A stretch of 64,000 bases of DNA from Atherix ibis (Eukaryota; Arthropoda; Insecta; Diptera; Athericidae): contig OY282609.1 in NCBI GenBank assembly GCA_958298945.1, positions 61,414,220 to 61,478,219 of the forward strand, written 5' to 3'. Shown piece by piece: positions 1-11,200 of the stretch. Every line of letters starts with the position of its first letter. Position 1 is the stretch's first letter. The notes under the pieces are model-generated. The model was not told the DNA's origin and made no database searches. It saw nothing but the letters and a program-made list of their open reading frames with translations. The translations under genes were made by a program, and so were the position numbers.

Positions 1-1487
1 GGACTGTTGTTGATTTCCCAGATTATAGCTTGATGGTCGCTATTTGTGAACTCTTCATCGACCTGCCATTTGCAGCCCCCCTTTGTTAGGACACTCAGCA
101 AACACCCTGTGAAATGGTATTTGTCAACGTAACCATCGCTGACATTTTAATTTAACTCTAAGAAAATTAATTAAAAGAAATATTAAAAACTTTTGTTAGT
201 ATTATATAAATAATTTCAAAGTAAAACAAATTGACATTGTATAATTTTTTATAGGAAAAAATGAAAAAAATTACATTTTTAAGTAATATTTGGTGTAATA
301 CTATGTATAGTAATTTGGCGAATTAAATTAATGAACTATTAGAAGAATAACTAGATTGATATTTTTAGTTTTAACGCAACTCCTAACTACTTATCATTAA
401 AATATAATGATTAACAATTATTTTTATATAGTACCATCAACAAACATAGAACTTTTTCAATTATAATTTTCTATTACAATGCATAATTTAAACTCTGACA
501 TTTAATTAAATCTTTTAAATAAAATTGACTTTCGCTTCTAGAAAATTCATTTTAAGACAATATTATAACTCTTCAAGAATATTCCAATTTTCGTCGTATT
601 ATATCGATAGTAATGCCTGCGGCTATGTGAGCTAAAAGTTTATTATTACGGAAAACTTCACTTAAATTCATGATTTCGAAAATGTTCACAATTTTCAAAA
701 ATAAGTTTATCCATCTTTTTTTTTATATTAGAATTTTTTTAAAATAAGGGATTGAATATTATTTAATTTGTTTCTTAAGGTGCTATTAAAATAATAAATA
801 TAAACGCACCTATTTTATATAAGAGAGAATATTAACAAATTAGTAAAACTTATTATGAATTTTATATTAAAAAGTTCATTTTATCCACATTATTATTATG
901 GTTTGTAATTACTTTCTTTTGTATCGATTAATAAACTTTTCTTTATTCAATATAAAGTTGCATGTACAAGGAGTTTTTCTTGAAAATTTTAAAAATTATT
1001 ATTTTAAAATTAATATTATATTTTTTTCTCTTTGTAATTTTTTCTAACAAAATTTTAAATTCTGTTCGACTCAAAATATTAATAATGCATTACTCCCCGG
1101 TATGGTTTTTAGTAATTAACTAAAATTAACAACAGTTTTAAAAAGTAAACTTTCATATTCTATAATAAGTTTGAATAGGTTTAAAAAAATTCCATTCATA
1201 TTACAATATATAAAGTTGAAATGATTTTTTAAAATATTTCATTTAACTAATTTTCTTGTTCCATATAGTTTGGTATTGAAAATAAAAGGTAGTTTTTGAT
1301 ATTTCATATACGTAACTAACTATTTATATTTCGTTTGTCAAAATCGTCCTCTCTAAATCTACAAAAAAGTCTATTCTAAAATCATCAAGAATAATTTTTT
1401 GATAAAATTGGAAAATAACTATAAAAACTTAAAATAAAATTTGATATTAAATGTAAAACTATGTTTTTTATGCCGCACTATTTAGTA
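1..1487. other. AT-rich non-coding stretch
   Basis: I see only A/T-rich sequence with short homopolymer runs, no credible reading frame, no recognisable repeat family and no RNA gene. It ends at the first family A mariner copy. Confidence 0.6.
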
Positions 1488-2288
1488 TAAAGGGTCTGTT
1501 TAAATAGTATCGCGAATTTTGAATTTCGGCGGGTTGCGTATATTCGATTTTCGATTTTTTGTGGCGTTATGTTGGTACTCATGTCTCTCACCTATGCCGA
1601 CAAGTTCGGCCATTTTGAATGTTCAGTTAATTTTTGACAGCTGCTTTGCTTGCACGTGTTTTGGCTCGTCTTCGATTTTTACCCATTTTCGACCAAAAAC
1701 AGCATCGCATTAACATTGTTAAGGAGCTTTTGGACTTTGTCCGCGATGATCCAAATTTACTCCAGAGGATCATAAGTGGTGATGAATCATAGGTTAATGG
1801 TTATGACGTGGAAACCAAAGCTCAATCATCCCAATGGAAGTTGCCGCACGAGCCAAGACCGAAAAAAGCGCGCCAAGTTCGGTCGAATGTGAAGGTTTTG
1901 CTTACAGTTTTCTTCGATTTCGGGGGAGTGGTGCATCTTGAGTTCTTGCCACAGGGTAGAACGGTCAATAGAGAATATTACCTGCAAGTAATACGCAAGT
2001 TGCGTGAAGCAATCCGGCAGAAACGCCTGGATTTGTGGAAGAACAAAAATTAACTTTTGCTTCATGATAACGCCCCTGCTCACACATCGGTGATTGTGCG
2101 CGAATTTTTGTCCAAAAACAACACACTAATAATGCCGCAGCTACTGTATTCCACAGATCTGGCTCCCTGTGACTTTTTCTTGTTCCCGAAACAGATTCTT
2201 TGATCCATTTTTTGGAATGGGCATAAATCAAAGGCGATTTTCGCGATACTTTTTGAAGTAATTCGCGATACTTTTTGAACAGACCTCG
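1488..2288 (+). mobile_element. Family A mariner, deleted copy with foldback-type 3' end
   Basis: The right end reads CAGACCTCG followed by TA; the left end is a decayed version (AAGGGTCTGTTT) next to TA, so this is a TA-flanked Tc1/mariner element of about 0.8 kb. An internal deletion near 1687 joins the 5' leader directly to mid-transposase codons, removing the helix-turn-helix (HTH) part and start codon. The remaining + strand frame (about 1687-2190) shows a decayed GDES box with an in-frame stop, the HDNAPAH box with the second catalytic Asp, and LAPCDFFLFP with the third Asp, after a stop at 2050. At about 2190 the authentic C-terminus is replaced by inverted 5' leader. A 20-bp stretch of the terminal repeat is duplicated in tandem at about 2241-2280. 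It is non-functional. Confidence 0.9.
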
Positions 2289-4510
2289 TATAATCGCAGT
2301 TATTATATAAAAAAAAAAAAACAAAGAACATATTTTTTAACGACTTTTTAAACTACAATATAAAAAAAATATTATGAAATTTTAGAAAAATTCAATCAAA
2401 TCTTTTATTAAAACTGGAGATCACGTTAAGGTTTAATAAAAAAAAAAATTCTGTCCATCAAAATATATCAATTCTAAATGCAATAATACATATAATCTCT
2501 GGCGAATAAAAATATTCATCATCATTTTATTGGAAACATAATATTGAAGATATTTAATATTCTTAGAAAGGTATGCCCCTTCTTGTTGCATCAATTTCAT
2601 GAAATATACAAAAGAGAATAAGAAATGCCTACAAAAATTCAATCAAGCAAAAAGCAATTTTCAAATCTATTCAATCATCGGACTTTGTAAAACGTAAAAA
2701 AAAAACCACACACACTACTATACAGATACAGATATGTTTACATTTTCGTATAAATATAATATTTCATCTAATCATGGATATTCAAGGTATCCTTTAGGGT
2801 AAATCACATTAAATCAATTCGAACACTTTCTCCTCTGATGTTCTGCGGTATAAGCATATGTAAATGTTGGGATTTAAAAATTGCATGAGACTTACTGAAT
2901 TTTGTCCAATACCATTTATGGTTAAAAGATCCTTTTAAGTCATGTCTACAAAAATTCAGATATATGTATGTATGGTATATGATTATTTTCGTATTATAAG
3001 ATAATAATTTGAACTTTAAAATATTTTGTTAATGTACAAATAAAGGGAATGGACACATTTACACGTAAGCCTGTACAAGTAAAACATGTTCAGTTTAATG
3101 AGCATGTAGTACTAGAAAATTTATTACGAACAGCAATTCTAACTTCGATTTATGTACAAACAGTTCTTCTATGGTAGCGAAATGACTCTGTACTGGGAAC
3201 TGGGAATTAATTTATAAACTATCGTCCTGAATATTTTATAGTATATGAAATTTAATATATTTCCATAACTTCAACTATAATCAAATTTATCGAATTTATT
3301 AATATAAAAATAATTGTTTTGTTTTCTATTTTTCTTATACTACAATACATAAAAAGATATTCGCACAACCATGAGCTTGTAAAAAAAAGTATATATATAT
3401 GCGTATATGTATTCGTATGTTTGTTCATTCGTTTAATCCGATTAATTTTTTCTCATTTTCAATATTAAAGTGAATAAAAATAGGATAAATGGTGTACAAA
3501 AGTATGAAAAATGTTGAGATAAAATAAAATCTGTTCGATATAGTTAATTTTCACTTGGAAAGATGAAAAAAAATTTCATTTGCTTATTCTTCTGATGCTG
3601 GTTTTCATAAAATTTTCCGAATTTCACCGGTAGCAAAATTAGAAATCATCCCCTACCTTATCCTTTCAAAAGTACAAAAAAAAAAAAAAAAAAAAAAAAA
3701 AATTAAAAGAAAGAGAAAATCTATGTAAATATAAATTCTAATACTGAAAATGTTATCAGACGTGTTATTATTATTTTCTTTCCTCTTAGATTATATACTT
3801 TTTTGTCTATTTTGGTCCCTTTTAACAATTTTCTCCAAGGAATATGGGCTATTTGAAAAATTTCATCAAATCAGTGAATTACTTCATTTCCATGCTAACG
3901 TCAAAAAATTTTGATCCAAATTGATATGAAACTGGAATGCATACAAAAAAAAAAAAAAAGAAAAGAAGGGAAAATGAATAAGTCGAAAAATAATCGAGTA
4001 GTACAAGTAGAATGGATAAGGGATGGTAAATATACTGAGGCGCAATATCTCCCTACTCATATATGAAATATTGGTGTTCAATACAGTCAGTCTACTAGTT
4101 AATATTTTCTTCGCTACCGCGTTTCTTTATTAAAATAACCCAGCTAAACTTTTCCAGTTCGGTTCGTATTCTTTTTCTGCTGTTGTCTAGTGTAGTGCCT
4201 GTGAAATTTTATCGGTCAGAACTTCTCTACAAATGTTATTTCCATCTAAAAATTCCTCTTGCATTAACTGTCTGTTCGTAAGTGGAGATATTCTCTTTTA
4301 CAGTCAAGACGTAGAAAAACTAAGTTTGTGATTCCAGCATTAAAGTTGCGGGAATCATTTTATTTAGAGCTTTCGTTTTCTATAGGCGTATTCCTGTTTT
4401 TAAAAAAAAATTTTTTTTTCGGTTGTCCATTCTTTCCGAGTTTTTTGTTTGATTATATATTTTTACTTTTCATTACTTCTAATTTCTAATCATATAAATG
4501 CTGGCATGTA
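2289..4510. other. AT-rich non-coding stretch
   Basis: Apart from a 27-base A run at 3676-3702 and other short A/T runs I see nothing. The small reading frames here have no recognisable domain and are typical of AT-rich DNA. Confidence 0.55.
3676..3702. repeat. Poly(A) run, 27 bases
   Basis: An uninterrupted A homopolymer. There is no recognisable retroposon body on either side, so I treat it as a simple repeat rather than a retrotransposon tail. Confidence 0.9.
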
Positions 4511-5296
4511 CCAGGTATATAAGCTTAAATCCGCTGTTTGGTCAAAGCTGGCGTGAGTGAGTGACATCTGTCACCATTAATCTGTGCACATTGTCAGCAA
4601 TTTCGTACAACAACATACATTTTTCCTTTGGTAATCTTGTCTAGTTTTGTGAATTTCTGCTTCAATTTGAAGAAATCGGCTGCCGAATCGGAACGAATGC
4701 ATATGGACGTGCCAAGATTGGTTTCGTCGGTTTAAAGACGGCAATTTTGACTTGTGGGACAAGAATCGTGAAAATCGGCCTAGGAAGGTTGAGGACCATC
4801 AATTGCAAGCTCTTTTGGACTTTTCGTCTAATCGCAAAAAATGCTCGCGGAGCAATTGGGTATTACTCACCTAGCCATTTCCATGCATTGCGTGTCATGG
4901 GGAAGATTGAAAAGATCGAAAAAGTGGGTGCCCCATGAATTGAACGATAAGCAGTTGGAGCGACGCCAAAACACATGCGAAATCTTACTCGCCAGACAAA
5001 AAAGAAAGTCGTTCCTGCATCGGATTGTGACAGGCGATGAAAAGTGGGTATATTTCGAGAATCCTAAACGTAAGAAATCGTGGGTTGATCCCGGCCAACC
5101 ATTAACATCTTCCCCAAGACCGAATCGCTTCGGACGGAAGATGATGCTATGCGTTTGGTGGGATCAGCAGGATATCGTCTACTATGAGATGTTGAAACCT
5201 GGTGAAATTGTCAATGTCCACCGCTACCACCAACAACTGATCAAAAAAGTTGCCAATTTTGACTAAGAAACAGCAGATTTAAGCTTATACAACTTG
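4511..5296 (+). mobile_element. Family B (Mos1-like) mariner, 3' half deleted
   Basis: TA-flanked element with ends CCAGGTATATAAGC and (reverse) CAAGTTGTATAAGC, close to the mauritiana-subfamily pattern CCAGGTGTA. Translation on + gives a Mos1-like transposase: the N-terminal HTH region is frameshifted (about 4600-4830), followed by an open stretch from 4841 with VPHELND, TGDEKWVYF (first catalytic Asp) and WVDPGQP, VWWDQ motifs. After about codon 230 of the usual ~345 the frame is cut by a deletion that runs straight into the 3' terminal repeat, so both remaining catalytic Asp residues are missing. It is inactive. Confidence 0.9.
4841..5266 (+). pseudogene. Mos1-like mariner transposase fragment
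   Basis: This is the open central part of the transposase in the family B copy. It begins mid-gene after a frameshift and reads through the linker WVPHELND, ERRQNTCEILLARQ and TGDEKWVYF, then the RNase H-fold strand with VWWDQ. The last codons (KKVANFD) are created by the deletion to the 3' terminal repeat. The second and third catalytic Asp are absent, so the product could not transpose. Confidence 0.8.
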
Positions 5297-5872
5297 TAAG
5301 TTTCGTTAGGCCCCTTTTGTATAACGATTTTGAACTCAATTGGCAACTTCATTTAACATGTGGGTTTTTATGGCAGAATAGTGAGAGTTTTGTTAGATTT
5401 TGTGGAGCAGATGAGAAAACCTTAAAATGGAGACTTGTAAAAGAATCTGTTTAATCCAGAATCTCCGAAATTGATAATAAGTCAATAAAGGAACGGTTGG
5501 GGTGCGCAATAAGAAAATTATGGGTGAGAGCAGATGTCCAATCCGGATTCTCTGAAGCTTACCGGTTCAGAATTTTGGCATAGATGTTTAATAGACAGGG
5601 TTATTGATGGATGAATAATGAGTTGGAAAAAAAGTATGGCTGCAAATGGCTAATGTTGTAAGTTGCCATTTTTCAGTTGGTATTAACTCAATTTATATAT
5701 TTTTTTAAATATTTCCAAATATTTTATTTTTTGTCAGAATTTACACTTTTAATTATGAGAAAATCTCTGCTAATTATATAAGGGACAAACCCAATTTACA
5801 ATCAGAACTCCAAGGCAAATTCAGAATTTAATATTATATAAATCATCCTTTATATAAAAAAAAATGTATATA
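5297..5872. other. Non-coding spacer
   Basis: Slightly less AT-rich than the surroundings (5340-5640) but no reading frame or repeat family that I can name. It lies between the family B and family A insertions. Confidence 0.5.
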
Positions 5873-7085
5873 CGAGGTCTGTTCAAAAAGTATTCAATTT
5901 TCGATTTTTTGTGGCGTTATGTTGGTACTCATGTCTCTCACTTATGCCAAAAAGTTCGGCCATTTTGAATGTTCAGTTAATTTTTGACAGCTGTTTTGCT
6001 TGCACGTGTTTTGGCTCGTCTTCGATTTTTGCCCATTCCAAAAAAAAAGAATCTGTTTCGGGAACAAGAAAAAGTCACAGGGGGTCAGATCTGGAGAATA
6101 CGGTGGCTGCGGCATTATTAGTGTGTTGTTTTTGGCCAAAAATTCGCGCACAATCAACGATACGTGAGCAGGGGCGTTCTCAAAGTGCAAAAGTCAGTTT
6201 TGTTCTTTCACAAATCCGGGCGTTTCTGGCGGATTGCTTCACGCAACTTGAGTATAACTTGCAGGTAATATTCCATATTGACCGTTCCACCCTGTGGCAG
6301 GAACACATGATGCAACACGCCCCCGAAATTGAAGAAAACTGCATGCAAAACCTTCACATTCGACCGAACTTGGCGCGCTTTTTTCGGTTTTGGTCGTGGG
6401 ACAGCTTCCATTGGGATGATTGAGCTTTGTTTCCACGTCATAACCATAAACCCATGATTCGTCACCAGTTATGACCCTATGGAGCAAATTTGGGTCGTCG
6501 CGGACAGAGTCCAACAGCTTCTTAGCAATGTTAATGCGATACTGTTTTTGGTCGAAATTGAGCAATTTTGGTACGAATTTCGCGGTGACCCATCTCACGC
6601 CCACATCATTGGTAAAAATCGAATGGCATGAGCCAATCGATATGTTTAAGTCCTCAGTAACTTCTCTAACAGTAATTCGATGATTGGCCAATACTATTTT
6701 CTTCACTTCATCAATGTTTTCGTCTGTTGTTGACGTGCTCCTGCGTCCGGCACGCTTTTCGTCTGAGAACATTTTGTACCACCGATAAACGTTACTTCGG
6801 TCCAAGGTAGCTTCACCATATGTATGCCACACTCAACATTCGGAAAGCGTCCGCGCAATTAATTTTGTTTTTCACACAAAATTTGATACAGTTTCTTTGA
6901 TCCATTTTTTAGAATGGTCAAAAATTGAAGACGAACCAAAATACGTGCCAGCAACGCAGCTGTCAAAAATTAACTGAACATTCAAAAAAGACATGGGTAC
7001 CAACATAACGCCGCAAAAAATCGAAAATCGAATATACGTAACCCGCGGAAATTCAAAATTCGCGATACTTTCTGAACAGACCTCG
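5873..7085 (-). mobile_element. Family A mariner, longest coding copy, with ~190-bp inverted ends
   Basis: TA-flanked element of about 1.2 kb whose two ends are inverted copies of each other for roughly 190 bp (5873-6057 against about 6893-7085), far longer than the ~28-bp terminal repeat of this family. The transposase lies on - and keeps its N-terminal half. At about 6057 the authentic 3' end of the gene has been replaced by an inverted copy of the 5' leader, including a degenerate start-codon region. Confidence 0.9.
6057..6905 (-). pseudogene. Family A mariner transposase, frameshifted
   Basis: DDE/D transposase of the mariner class. Start at 6905 (MDQRNCIKFCVKN). A small insertion shifts the frame at about 6830; the main block then reads the second HTH (TTDENIDEVKK, ITVREVTEDLNIS), the linker, and GDESWVYGYD with the first catalytic Asp. 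A second frameshift follows at VETK. In the next frame REAIRQKRPDL precedes a stop, then the HDNAPAH-type box is decayed, and the SPDL-PCDFFLFP box has 34 residues between the last two Asp in the best reading (DD34D). Compared with the copy at 30.95 kb, about eight residues after KMFS are missing. It is inactive. Confidence 0.85.
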
Positions 7086-8824
7086 TATTCTTAATTGGAA
7101 AGCTTTGCAGAACCAACAAGTTTAATTCCATATCTTTAAGCAGATGTTAAAAATTTTAAAAATTCGTCTTTTGTTAAAGTTAATTCAAAATTGGTGAAGA
7201 TAAAAAAATTTCAATTACGAGTATAATATTTTCCATTTTCTAATTTCAACTCTCCATTTAACAATGGAAATGAATATGGTTAAAATATGCATAATTTTTC
7301 TTAATAATTTTTTATTTGTGAAAATTCACCCTTACATATCTGTATCTGTAAAAATATCATTCTTTAAATTCCCATTTACCTTAAAACTATATTATTAAAG
7401 ATGCGAGAATAGTTTTTTTAAAGTTACACATATTTAAAGTTCATATACTACTCTATTAATAACACCAATTTAGAATTATTATCCTTATCCTAAAAATACT
7501 AATATTCAATTTTCTTTTATCAATATATTAAATATATTCACAAAATCTGATTTACCATACTCATAAATATCTTAACTATTTATAGTTTCAAATAGAATCC
7601 TTATTAAAAAAAAATAATATTTGCAGATAAAAAAATTATTTAAATTCTCTTTTAAAGAATCTATTTTCCTGAAACTAAGAGAAAAAAAACGAAATATCTG
7701 CTATTCCACACCTTTTTTTTTTCTTTATAAATTTAATCCATATACCTAATTTTCTGACTCGAGGATCTTACACTCACCATCTTTTACGTTTTCTGGCCCA
7801 GCAAATATATCCTCCGGCATTGCTGAATAATTCACAAGATAAATTTGAATTTATGCCGTCATATCGTGAAATGAATAAAAACTTCAAGCATCAATATATT
7901 ACGATTAGCCTCCTAACTAAAATCAAAGATATGATATTTTGGTTGGGGGAAAAGTACCCGCTTAATAAACGAAATTAAATTCTGAATTCTATTCCATTGG
8001 GTATACACCATACACAATCCAATATAACTTTTCATACCATTCCAACCCTAAGCAAATAGACCATATGGAATAGAGAGTAAAGCTTATGTAAAAAAATTTC
8101 TTTCCCATTTTACTTCGGCAAATCTTTTTGCTTTACAATATCTACAATATCATAATTCTATTCAATATTTAAAAAATTTTCCTTTTAAAATTTTCTTATT
8201 CTCAGTCTTTGACTTACAAATACTCGTAATTTAGTTGAATTTGATTCAGTTTTAGTTTGCTTTTTCCCTTCAGCTTTATGACTTTTATTTTTTTGTAAAG
8301 ATAAAAATAAAGATTTCCAAATTGAAATATGACTTACTGTAAAATTGCAATTTTTCAGAACTAAATTATGGCAATTTGATGCAAAATTAAAATTAAGAAT
8401 AAAAAAATGTAGAAGGCAAATGAATACGAATGATAAAAGATAGTCATTTTAATAAAATAATTGTTTGTTTATAAAATTGCGTCTGACTAAGAAGAAAATA
8501 AGTATTTTTAAGACTAAAAAAAATTAAAGAATTCTTTTAGAAAATTTAAATTAAGATAAATTGATTGTGAGAATATATTTAATCCTAAGAATTTGGACGA
8601 TTTAGATTGAAAATTATTTTTTTAAAATAAAACTAAGCAGTTTCAAAATTATTGTACGTTTAATTATGTAATGCAATAAATTTGATGTTTTAATCAAGAC
8701 TTTTGATCAACGAAAATATTAGGTAGTACGAGGATGACCAAAAAATAATTTTAAATATTTATACAAAATTAGACTTTTACGTAGGACGGGGTCAAAGTTT
8801 ATTCCATTTTTTATTTAAGTTTCA
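7086..8824. other. AT-rich non-coding stretch
   Basis: Long A/T runs and no credible coding frame or repeat. It runs from the end of the family A copy to the mitochondrial insertion. Confidence 0.6.
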
Positions 8825-9135
8825 ATTTGTTAGTAGTGCTGTTATAGCACCTTCTAAAACAGGAAGTTATACAATTAAAAGTACTGTACTAATTACTAAA
8901 GCTCATATAAATAATAGTATTCCTATTGATCGTATATTAATTATTGTAGGTTGAAGAAATTTCAACGTAAAATGAAGCGAAAAATAGCTAAATTTACTAA
9001 TCCTCTAACGTGAGCAATTCTTGAAGATAATAGTGGATGGATAAACTGTTCCTGCTCCGTTTTCAGCCATTCTTCTATTTAATAGTGAAATTATATATGG
9101 ATGTAAAAACGGCTCAATTCATATATTTTCCTATT
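8825..9135 (-). pseudogene. COX1: Nuclear mitochondrial insertion (NUMT) of cytochrome c oxidase subunit I
   Basis: Read on -, the stretch near 9060-9030 translates to AENGAG-TVYPS, matching the strongly conserved ENGAGTGWTVYPPLS segment of COX1 with a gap of about nine bases. Moving toward lower coordinates come an AIFSLHLA-type remnant, a segment matching the V-I-N-(I/M)-R-S type region and, at 8828-8870, the LPVLAGAIT-type region. All occur in the correct order for COX1. There are several indels and a mid-segment deletion (near 8955-8975), so it is an old nuclear copy, not assembled mitochondrial DNA. It corresponds to the 3' part of the usual barcode region. Edges are uncertain by some tens of bases. 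Confidence 0.9.
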
Positions 9136-9229
9136 ATAACAAAAACTACACTACATAAAATTTACATCAAAATTTTCTAATCGATTATCACTATGTGATT
9201 AGGCTACTCTGAGCTATTGAACATAGAAG

Positions 9230-9548
9230 TAATGAGACTGTATTTTGATTTGCCACAATTTCATTTTTATGCATCAATGTTACCCCCTTCAAAATAATCT
9301 TCTTGGGCAACTCTGCATTTATAGCTGCACAACCAAGGAGTTGTTTCACCTCTTGCTAAAAGGCTTCAAACGGAATTAACATAATTTCTCGATTACACTA
9401 CTTTGAATATTTCGACAGTACCAAGATTGCAACCTTTCAAGTGTTTTTAGATCTTGGGGGGAAAAAGTCTCATGGACAGCGATCAGATGAATAGACGGGC
9501 TGGGGAGCCATAGAAATCCTCTTTTCCGACCAAAACTCGTTGTTATAC
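9230..9548 (-). mobile_element. Degenerate mariner (family I), 3' part
   Basis: On - this reads as a decayed mariner C-terminus: after the insertion point at 9548 come LVGKEDF, then a SSDRCP-DFFPP remnant of the SPDLAPCDFFLFP box, then a GTVE-type segment, LLARGETTPWLCSYKC and VAQEDYFEGGNIDA, which is the usual DYFEGDNID mariner tail. It has many stops. It was split from its 5' part (10793-11200) by the family B insertion. Confidence 0.75.
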
Positions 9549-10792
9549 CAGATGTATCAGTTTAAATCCGCTGTTTTTTAGTCAAAAAAACATGCTTTAT
9601 TCATAGAAAGCAAAAACAAATTTATTCAAAGTACTTGCCCTCGCTAGCTACACATTTTTACCATCTCTCGGGCAATTTGTGAATACCACGCCAAAAAAAT
9701 TCCTTCTCGTTCGAGGCAAACCCCTCATCAAGCCCCGGAAATGGCTCAGAGTGCTGCTCAGCGAGAGCATGGCCCATCGACGAAAACAGGTGGTAGTCGG
9801 AAGGGGCCAAGTCTGGTGTATAAGCGGGGTGGGGTAGCATCTCCCAGTTGAGTGTCTCCAAGTAGTTTCGGACCATTTTTGACGTGTGCCATAGTGCGTT
9901 ATCGTGGAAGAAAATCAGCTTGTCATGTCTTTGTTGATAATCCGTCCTTTTTTCACACAGAGCGATGGGCATTGACCGTTTCACCAGGCTTCAACATCTC
10001 ATAGTAGACGATACGCTGCTGATCCCACCAAACGCGCAGCATCATCTTCCGTCAGAAGCGATTTGGTCTTGGGGAAGATGTTGATAGTTGGCCGGGATCA
10101 ACCCACGATTTCTTGCGTTTAGAATTCTCGAAATATATCCACTTTTCACCGCCTGTCACAATCCGATGCAAGAACCGACTTTATTTTTTGTCTGGCGAGC
10201 AAGATTTCGCATGTGTTTTGTCGTCGCTCCATCTGCCTATCTTCCAATTCATGCAGCACCCATTTTCCGATCTTTTCAATCTTCTCCATGACACGCGAAC
10301 GCATGGAAATGGCTGGTTGAGTAACACCCAATTGCTCCGCGAGCATTTTTTGCGATTGGGTATCGTCTTCGTGCAAAAGAGCCTACAATTGATTGATGAT
10401 CGTCAACCTTCCTAGGCCGATTTTCACGCTTCTTGTCCCACAAGTCAAAATTGCCGTCTTTGAACTGACGAAACTAATCCCCACACGTTGTTTCCGATAA
10501 AGCACTGTCACCATAGGCCTCGACAAGCATTCGTATCGATTCGGCAGCCGATTTCTTCAAACTGAAGCAGAAAAGCAGAGCGTCCCGCATATGCTCTTTT
10601 TCTGGCACAAAACTAGACATGATTAACAAAGGAAAAATGTATGTTATTGTACGCAAGTGCTGACAATGTGCACTGATTAATGTTGACAGATGTCAAACTC
10701 ATAAAAAAAAAAGTATGGCGTGCCCATGGTAGCTTAATACGCTCATTCACGCCATCTATGACCAAACAGCGGATTTAAGCTTATACACCTCG
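9549..10792 (-). mobile_element. Family B (Mos1-like) mariner, near full length
   Basis: TA-flanked element of about 1244 bp, close to the ~1286 bp of Mos1. Ends are CCAGATGTATCAG at 9549 and ACACCTCG at 10792. It sits inside a degenerate mariner: removing it rejoins an open stretch in which HNNAPCYTTI leads into the rest of that older transposase. It carries the most complete family B transposase of the window, but with several stops. Confidence 0.93.
9622..10620 (-). pseudogene. Mos1-like mariner transposase pseudogene
   Basis: Start at 10620 with MSSFVPEKEH, the mauritiana-type N-terminus, then FCFSLKKSAAES-RMLVEAYG (first HTH), a stop, VDDHQL, MLAEQLGVTQPAIS (second HTH), WVLHELEDRQMERRQNTCE. 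The first catalytic box is damaged (CDRR-stop where TGDEKW is expected). The frame is lost and regained, then FFHDNALWH carries the second Asp and PAYTPDLAPSDYHLF the third with 34 residues between them (DD34D). The gene ends in LPERW-KCVASEGKYFE and stop. At least five disabling changes make it inactive, though overall length matches the usual ~345 codons. Confidence 0.88.
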
Positions 10793-11200
10793 TAGATGGT
10801 CGTGTAACATGGGGCATTGTTATGGTAGAATGTCTTTCTTAGCCCTTTAGGAAATTTAATGTTAATCGACGGTTTCACCACCACTCAGTTCACATTTTTA
10901 TCAGGCTTTGATGTTGAAGACTTTCCAAGAGCGAAGTTTATTTTCCACTGCTTCTCGGCCCTCCAAAATTGCTTTATGGAATCGAAAAACTTGTACTCTT
11001 GACAAGGAATATTCCTAGTAGGCTCGTGGAAACTTTTCGTAAGTCAAACTCACGGATTTGCCAAGCTTACCATAACATAAAAATTTAATCATTGTTCCAA
11101 ATATTGTTGCTGAATTTTTTGCAACGCACTTCAAAATCACAACTACCGCGAGGGATTGAAACTCGTACTGAACATGTAGGACGGGAAGTTCTGATAAGCT
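10793..11200 (-). mobile_element. Degenerate mariner (family I), 5' part
   Basis: On - the frame reads CQEYKFFDSIKQFWRAEKQW, FALGKSS, INIKFPKGLRKTFYHNNAPCYTTI, a mariner-type second catalytic box with Asp changed to Asn. It continues into 9230-9548 once the family B insertion is removed. The far end near 11200 is not clearly defined and I see no clean terminal repeat. Confidence 0.65.

Noticed and set aside
5911..6423. A 170-codon open frame on + across the family A copy
   Set aside because: It is the antisense of the family A transposase on the opposite strand plus its inverted leader; similar antisense frames recur in other family A copies.
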